Shown here in pieces: positions 28,293-30,901 of a stretch of DNA of 30,901 nucleotides (positions are counted from its first letter, which is position 1; every line of letters begins with the position of its first letter). The notes under the pieces are model-generated. The model saw nothing but the letters and a program-made list of their open reading frames with translations. It was not told the DNA's origin and made no database searches. The stretch spans positions 1-30,901 of the IMG/VR virus record IMGVR_UViG_3300027741_000185, one strand, 5' to 3'. This DNA comes from a virus. Made by a program: the position numbers and the translations under genes.

Positions 28293-30901
28293 ATGAGCTT
28301 TAATTATAAAAACCCTACATCAGACAGTTTAGTGTTTTCACCTTTTTCAGTAGAAAGAGCTGCAGATACTGGTGTAAATTTTAGTGTAAATACCGTCGGA
28401 GGTTATCAAGAAGTTTGGTCGTTATCTGACTTAAATTGGACAATTCCACAAGACACCTATAATGGAGGTGGACAGGTGTTTTATTCAGGCAATACTATTC
28501 CAATTAGTTTTATTTGTGGTGGATACGTTCCATACAATCCGCCAGTAATCAACCAATTAAACTTATATAATGATGGAATCTCTTCGGGTAGAAGAAGATT
28601 AGGAATGTTGGTATATGTTCATCAAGCTCAGACAACTTACCAATATACAATACCTAATTATGATTCTCTTTGGAACTTAGCAGTTGCTGCTGGAGATGTT
28701 TTTGAATTAGAAACAGGTTATCAAGTATTCAATACAACAGGTGCAGGTCAAAATTTGATGAATGCATGGACTGGTTCAACGGTTGAAGGAGTAAGTGGTG
28801 TAACAAAAGCAGATGCAAGATGGGTAATAGCTGATTTTAATAATACGACAATTACAGGTGGAACTTATTATTCTGCAACAACAACATTAAGCTTGTTTGA
28901 TAGTTCTGGCGGAACAGTATCAATTACAGGTTTTACAGGAACTGTTACAGGAGGAACATATAATAGCGGAAGTTCAACTTTAACTTTAAATAATAGTGAT
29001 GGTACTGCGGTATCAATTACAGGTATAACTTCAGGGTCAGGTTCAGCCTTATCAGTTGGAGATGGAACAACAACGGTAAATCCTGTTTCAGGAATTACAT
29101 TCAGTGGTGCGGTTGTAACAAATAACGGAAACGGAAATATTACAGTAACAATAACAGGTGGAACTAGTGGAACTTCAGGGGTTAGCGGAATTGATGGTAC
29201 ATCTGGTACAAATGGTTCTTCGGGAACAAGTGGTACAAATGGTTCTTCGGGGACAAGTGGTTCAAATGGTTCTTCAGGGACATCTGGTACAAATGGAACT
29301 AATGGTTCATCAGGAACTTCAGGATTAGACGGAACAAATGGTAGCTCAGGAACAAGTGGTTCATCAGGAACAAGTGGTTCATCAGGAACATCAGGTTCTA
29401 ACGGAACTTCTGGCTCAAATGGTACTAATGGTACTTCAGGTTCTAATGGAACAGATGGTACTTCAGGTTCTAATGGAACAGATGGTACTTCAGGTTCTAA
29501 TGGAACAGATGGTACTTCAGGAACTAATGGTTCAAATGGTACAGACGGTACTTCAGGAACTAATGGTTCAAATGGTACAGACGGTACTTCAGGAACAAGC
29601 GGTAGTAACGGTACAGACGGTACTTCAGGAATAAGCGGTACAGATGGTACTTCAGGAACTTCTGGTTCGAATGGTACGGATGGTACTTCAGGAACAAGTG
29701 GTAGTAATGGTACTGATGGTTCATCAGGTACTTCGGGTATAAGTGGTGTGGATGGTACAGATGGTTCAAGTGGAACCTCAGGTACATCAGGTTCTAACGG
29801 AACAGATGGTACTTCAGGTACATCTGGCTCAAACGGAACGGATGGTAGTTCAGGAACTTCAGGAACAAGTGGTAGTAATGGTACAGATGGTACGTCAGGA
29901 ACGAGCGGTTCAAACGGAACTGACGGCTCTTCAGGAACAAGTGGTACAGACGGTACAAGTGGAAGTAATGGTACAGATGGAACTAGTGGTACATCTGGCT
30001 CAAATGGAACAGATGGTAGCTCAGGTACTTCAGGAACTAGCGGTTCAAATGGAACGGATGGAACTTCAGGAACTAGCGGTTCAAATGGTACGGATGGTAC
30101 TTCAGGAACAAGTGGTAGTAATGGTACAGATGGAACTAGCGGAACAAGCGGTTCTAACGGTACAGATGGTTCTTCAGGAACTAGCGGTACAGATGGTTCA
30201 AGTGGTACTTCAGGAACAAGTGGTAGTAATGGTACAGATGGTAGCTCAGGAACTAGCGGAACTTCAGGTTCAAATGGTACTGATGGTTCATCAGGTACTT
30301 CAGGTAGTAATGGTACAGATGGTTCAAGTGGTACATCTGGAACTGATGGAACAAGTGGTAGTAATGGTACAGATGGTAGCTCAGGAACTAGCGGAACTTC
30401 AGGTTCAAATGGTACAGATGGTTCATCAGGAACTTCTGGTACGTCAGGTAGTAATGGTTCGGATGGTACTTCAGGTACATCGGGCTCAAACGGAACTGAT
30501 GGCACTTCAGGAACTAGTGGTTCTAACGGAACAGATGGTTCTTCGGGAACAAGTGGTACTGATGGTACTAGTGGTTCAAACGGAACTGATGGCACTTCAG
30601 GAACTAGTGGTTCTAACGGAACAGATGGTTCATCGGGAACATCAGGTACTTCAGGTTCAAATGGTACTGATGGTACTTCGGGAACTAGTGGCTCTAACGG
30701 AACAGATGGTACTTCAGGTACTTCAGGCTCAAACGGAACAGATGGTTCTTCGGGAACAAGTGGTACTGATGGTACTAGTGGTACAAACGGAACAGATGGT
30801 ACTTCTGGTACAAGTGGAAGCAACGGTACTGATGGCACATCAGGCTCAAATGGAACAGATGGTACATCAGGAACAAGTGGTAGTAACGGTACTGATGGCA
30901 C
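28293..30901 (+). CDS. Collagen-like tail fibre protein, truncated by the window edge
   Basis: The frame is open from ATG 28293 to the window end (869 codons, no stop). The N-terminal domain (about 1-195, beta-rich, with a FICGGYVPYNPPVINQL segment) is probably the virion attachment part. Two short beta repeats with the pattern TxxGGTYxSxxxTLxLxxSxGTxVSITG follow (about 197-250). From residue 290 a strict Gly-X-Y repeat runs for at least 580 residues, with X almost always Thr or Ser and Y Ser, Asn or Asp, often as the 12-residue unit GTSGTSGSNGTD. It has no Pro, Lys or Arg. The A-rich leader fits Bacteroidetes-type initiation without Shine-Dalgarno. It is most likely a long trimeric side-fibre stalk, with the receptor-binding tip beyond the window. 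A polyglycine-II-like bundle is an alternative to a collagen triple helix. Confidence 0.85.
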   Translation, partial: MSFNYKNPTSDSLVFSPFSVERAADTGVNFSVNTVGGYQEVWSLSDLNWTIPQDTYNGGGQVFYSGNTIPISFICGGYVPYNPPVINQLNLYNDGISSGRRRLGMLVYVHQAQTTYQYTIPNYDSLWNLAVAAGDVFELETGYQVFNTTGAGQNLMNAWTGSTVEGVSGVTKADARWVIADFNNTTITGGTYYSATTTLSLFDSSGGTVSITGFTGTVTGGTYNSGSSTLTLNNSDGTAVSITGITSGSGSALSVGDGTTTVNPVSGITFSGAVVTNNGNGNITVTITGGTSGTSGVSGIDGTSGTNGSSGTSGTNGSSGTSGSNGSSGTSGTNGTNGSSGTSGLDGTNGSSGTSGSSGTSGSSGTSGSNGTSGSNGTNGTSGSNGTDGTSGSNGTDGTSGSNGTDGTSGTNGSNGTDGTSGTNGSNGTDGTSGTSGSNGTDGTSGISGTDGTSGTSGSNGTDGTSGTSGSNGTDGSSGTSGISGVDGTDGSSGTSGTSGSNGTDGTSGTSGSNGTDGSSGTSGTSGSNGTDGTSGTSGSNGTDGSSGTSGTDGTSGSNGTDGTSGTSGSNGTDGSSGTSGTSGSNGTDGTSGTSGSNGTDGTSGTSGSNGTDGTSGTSGSNGTDGSSGTSGTDGSSGTSGTSGSNGTDGSSGTSGTSGSNGTDGSSGTSGSNGTDGSSGTSGTDGTSGSNGTDGSSGTSGTSGSNGTDGSSGTSGTSGSNGSDGTSGTSGSNGTDGTSGTSGSNGTDGSSGTSGTDGTSGSNGTDGTSGTSGSNGTDGSSGTSGTSGSNGTDGTSGTSGSNGTDGTSGTSGSNGTDGSSGTSGTDGTSGTNGTDGTSGTSGSNGTDGTSGSNGTDGTSGTSGSNGTDG
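29160..30901 (+). repeat. Gly-X-Y coding repeat array (9-nt base, 27/36-nt higher-order units)
   Basis: The array is in phase with codons throughout. Exact copies show recent expansion. A 27-nt unit is repeated three times in tandem at 29430-29510. A 36-nt unit is repeated twice at 29520-29591. A 56-nt block at 30486-30541 recurs at 30576-30631. Glycine codons are GGT, GGA, GGC or GGG. Confidence 0.9.

Noticed and set aside
28868-30901. 677-aa minus-strand open frame of Pro-Val-Pro-Glu/Leu repeats
   Set aside because: It is the complement of the Gly-X-Y coding array: glycine codons GGN read as NCC and the codon phase avoids stops. The + frame has a start, an N-terminal domain and a promoter-like box, and all neighbours are on +.
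29160-30901. CRISPR-like direct repeats
   Set aside because: The repeats are codon-phased, contiguous and degenerate without unique equal-length spacers. They are a protein-coding Gly-X-Y array.
1-30901. tRNA genes, insertion sequences, integrase or attachment sites
   Set aside because: I searched by eye for cloverleaf-like arms, terminal inverted repeats and transposase or integrase motifs and saw none. A covariance-model scan would settle tRNAs and other RNAs.

Overview
The window is a contiguous part of a T4-like (contractile-tailed, myovirus-type) bacteriophage genome. It is AT-rich, and every gene I can support lies on the + strand, tightly packed. The best host guess is a Bacteroidetes bacterium (Flavobacteriia-like). 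Four things suggest this: the gene starts lack Shine-Dalgarno sites and have A/T-rich leaders; a tail protein carries seven SprB-type repeats (the Flavobacterium gliding-adhesin repeat); there is a small DUF5522-like CCGNxCRHCPY protein; and one large structural protein starts with a carboxypeptidase-regulatory-like beta domain. The host is inferred, not shown.

Positions 1-1016 hold the 3' end of an upstream gene and two unrecognised small genes, closed by a clean intrinsic terminator. Positions 1118-6186 are the replication/recombination block: a gp32-like ssDNA-binding protein (with its own promoter and terminator), a 96-aa unknown, UvsX recombinase, a T4 RNase H-like 5' nuclease, a 150-aa unknown and the gp41/DnaB-type helicase. 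Positions 6320-8430 carry an adenosylcobalamin-dependent (class II) ribonucleotide reductase and the DUF5522-like protein.

From 8451 to the end the window is morphogenetic. Baseplate wedge genes gp25 and gp6 (J-like) come first, then a 1614-aa structural protein with an internal cluster of very hydrophobic segments, then a run of translationally coupled baseplate/tail genes that includes a PKD-like protein and a 992-aa protein with a tail-protein-I/gp7-like core. The distal part is a remarkable adhesin cassette of four consecutive genes with four different repeat architectures: SprB beta repeats, a short Cys-periodic tail, a ~390-residue Thr/Pro stalk, and a proline-free Gly-X-Y stalk of at least 580 residues that runs off the window.

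A TATTTAT(A/T/C)A box lies in front of nearly every apparent transcription unit (107, 1118, 6320, 8451, 10864 twice, 19357, 25870, 28293). I suggest it is the phage's own promoter element. Within units, genes are linked by TAATG, ATGA and GTGAATAA stop/start overlaps. No tRNA, CRISPR array, insertion sequence or integration gene was seen.
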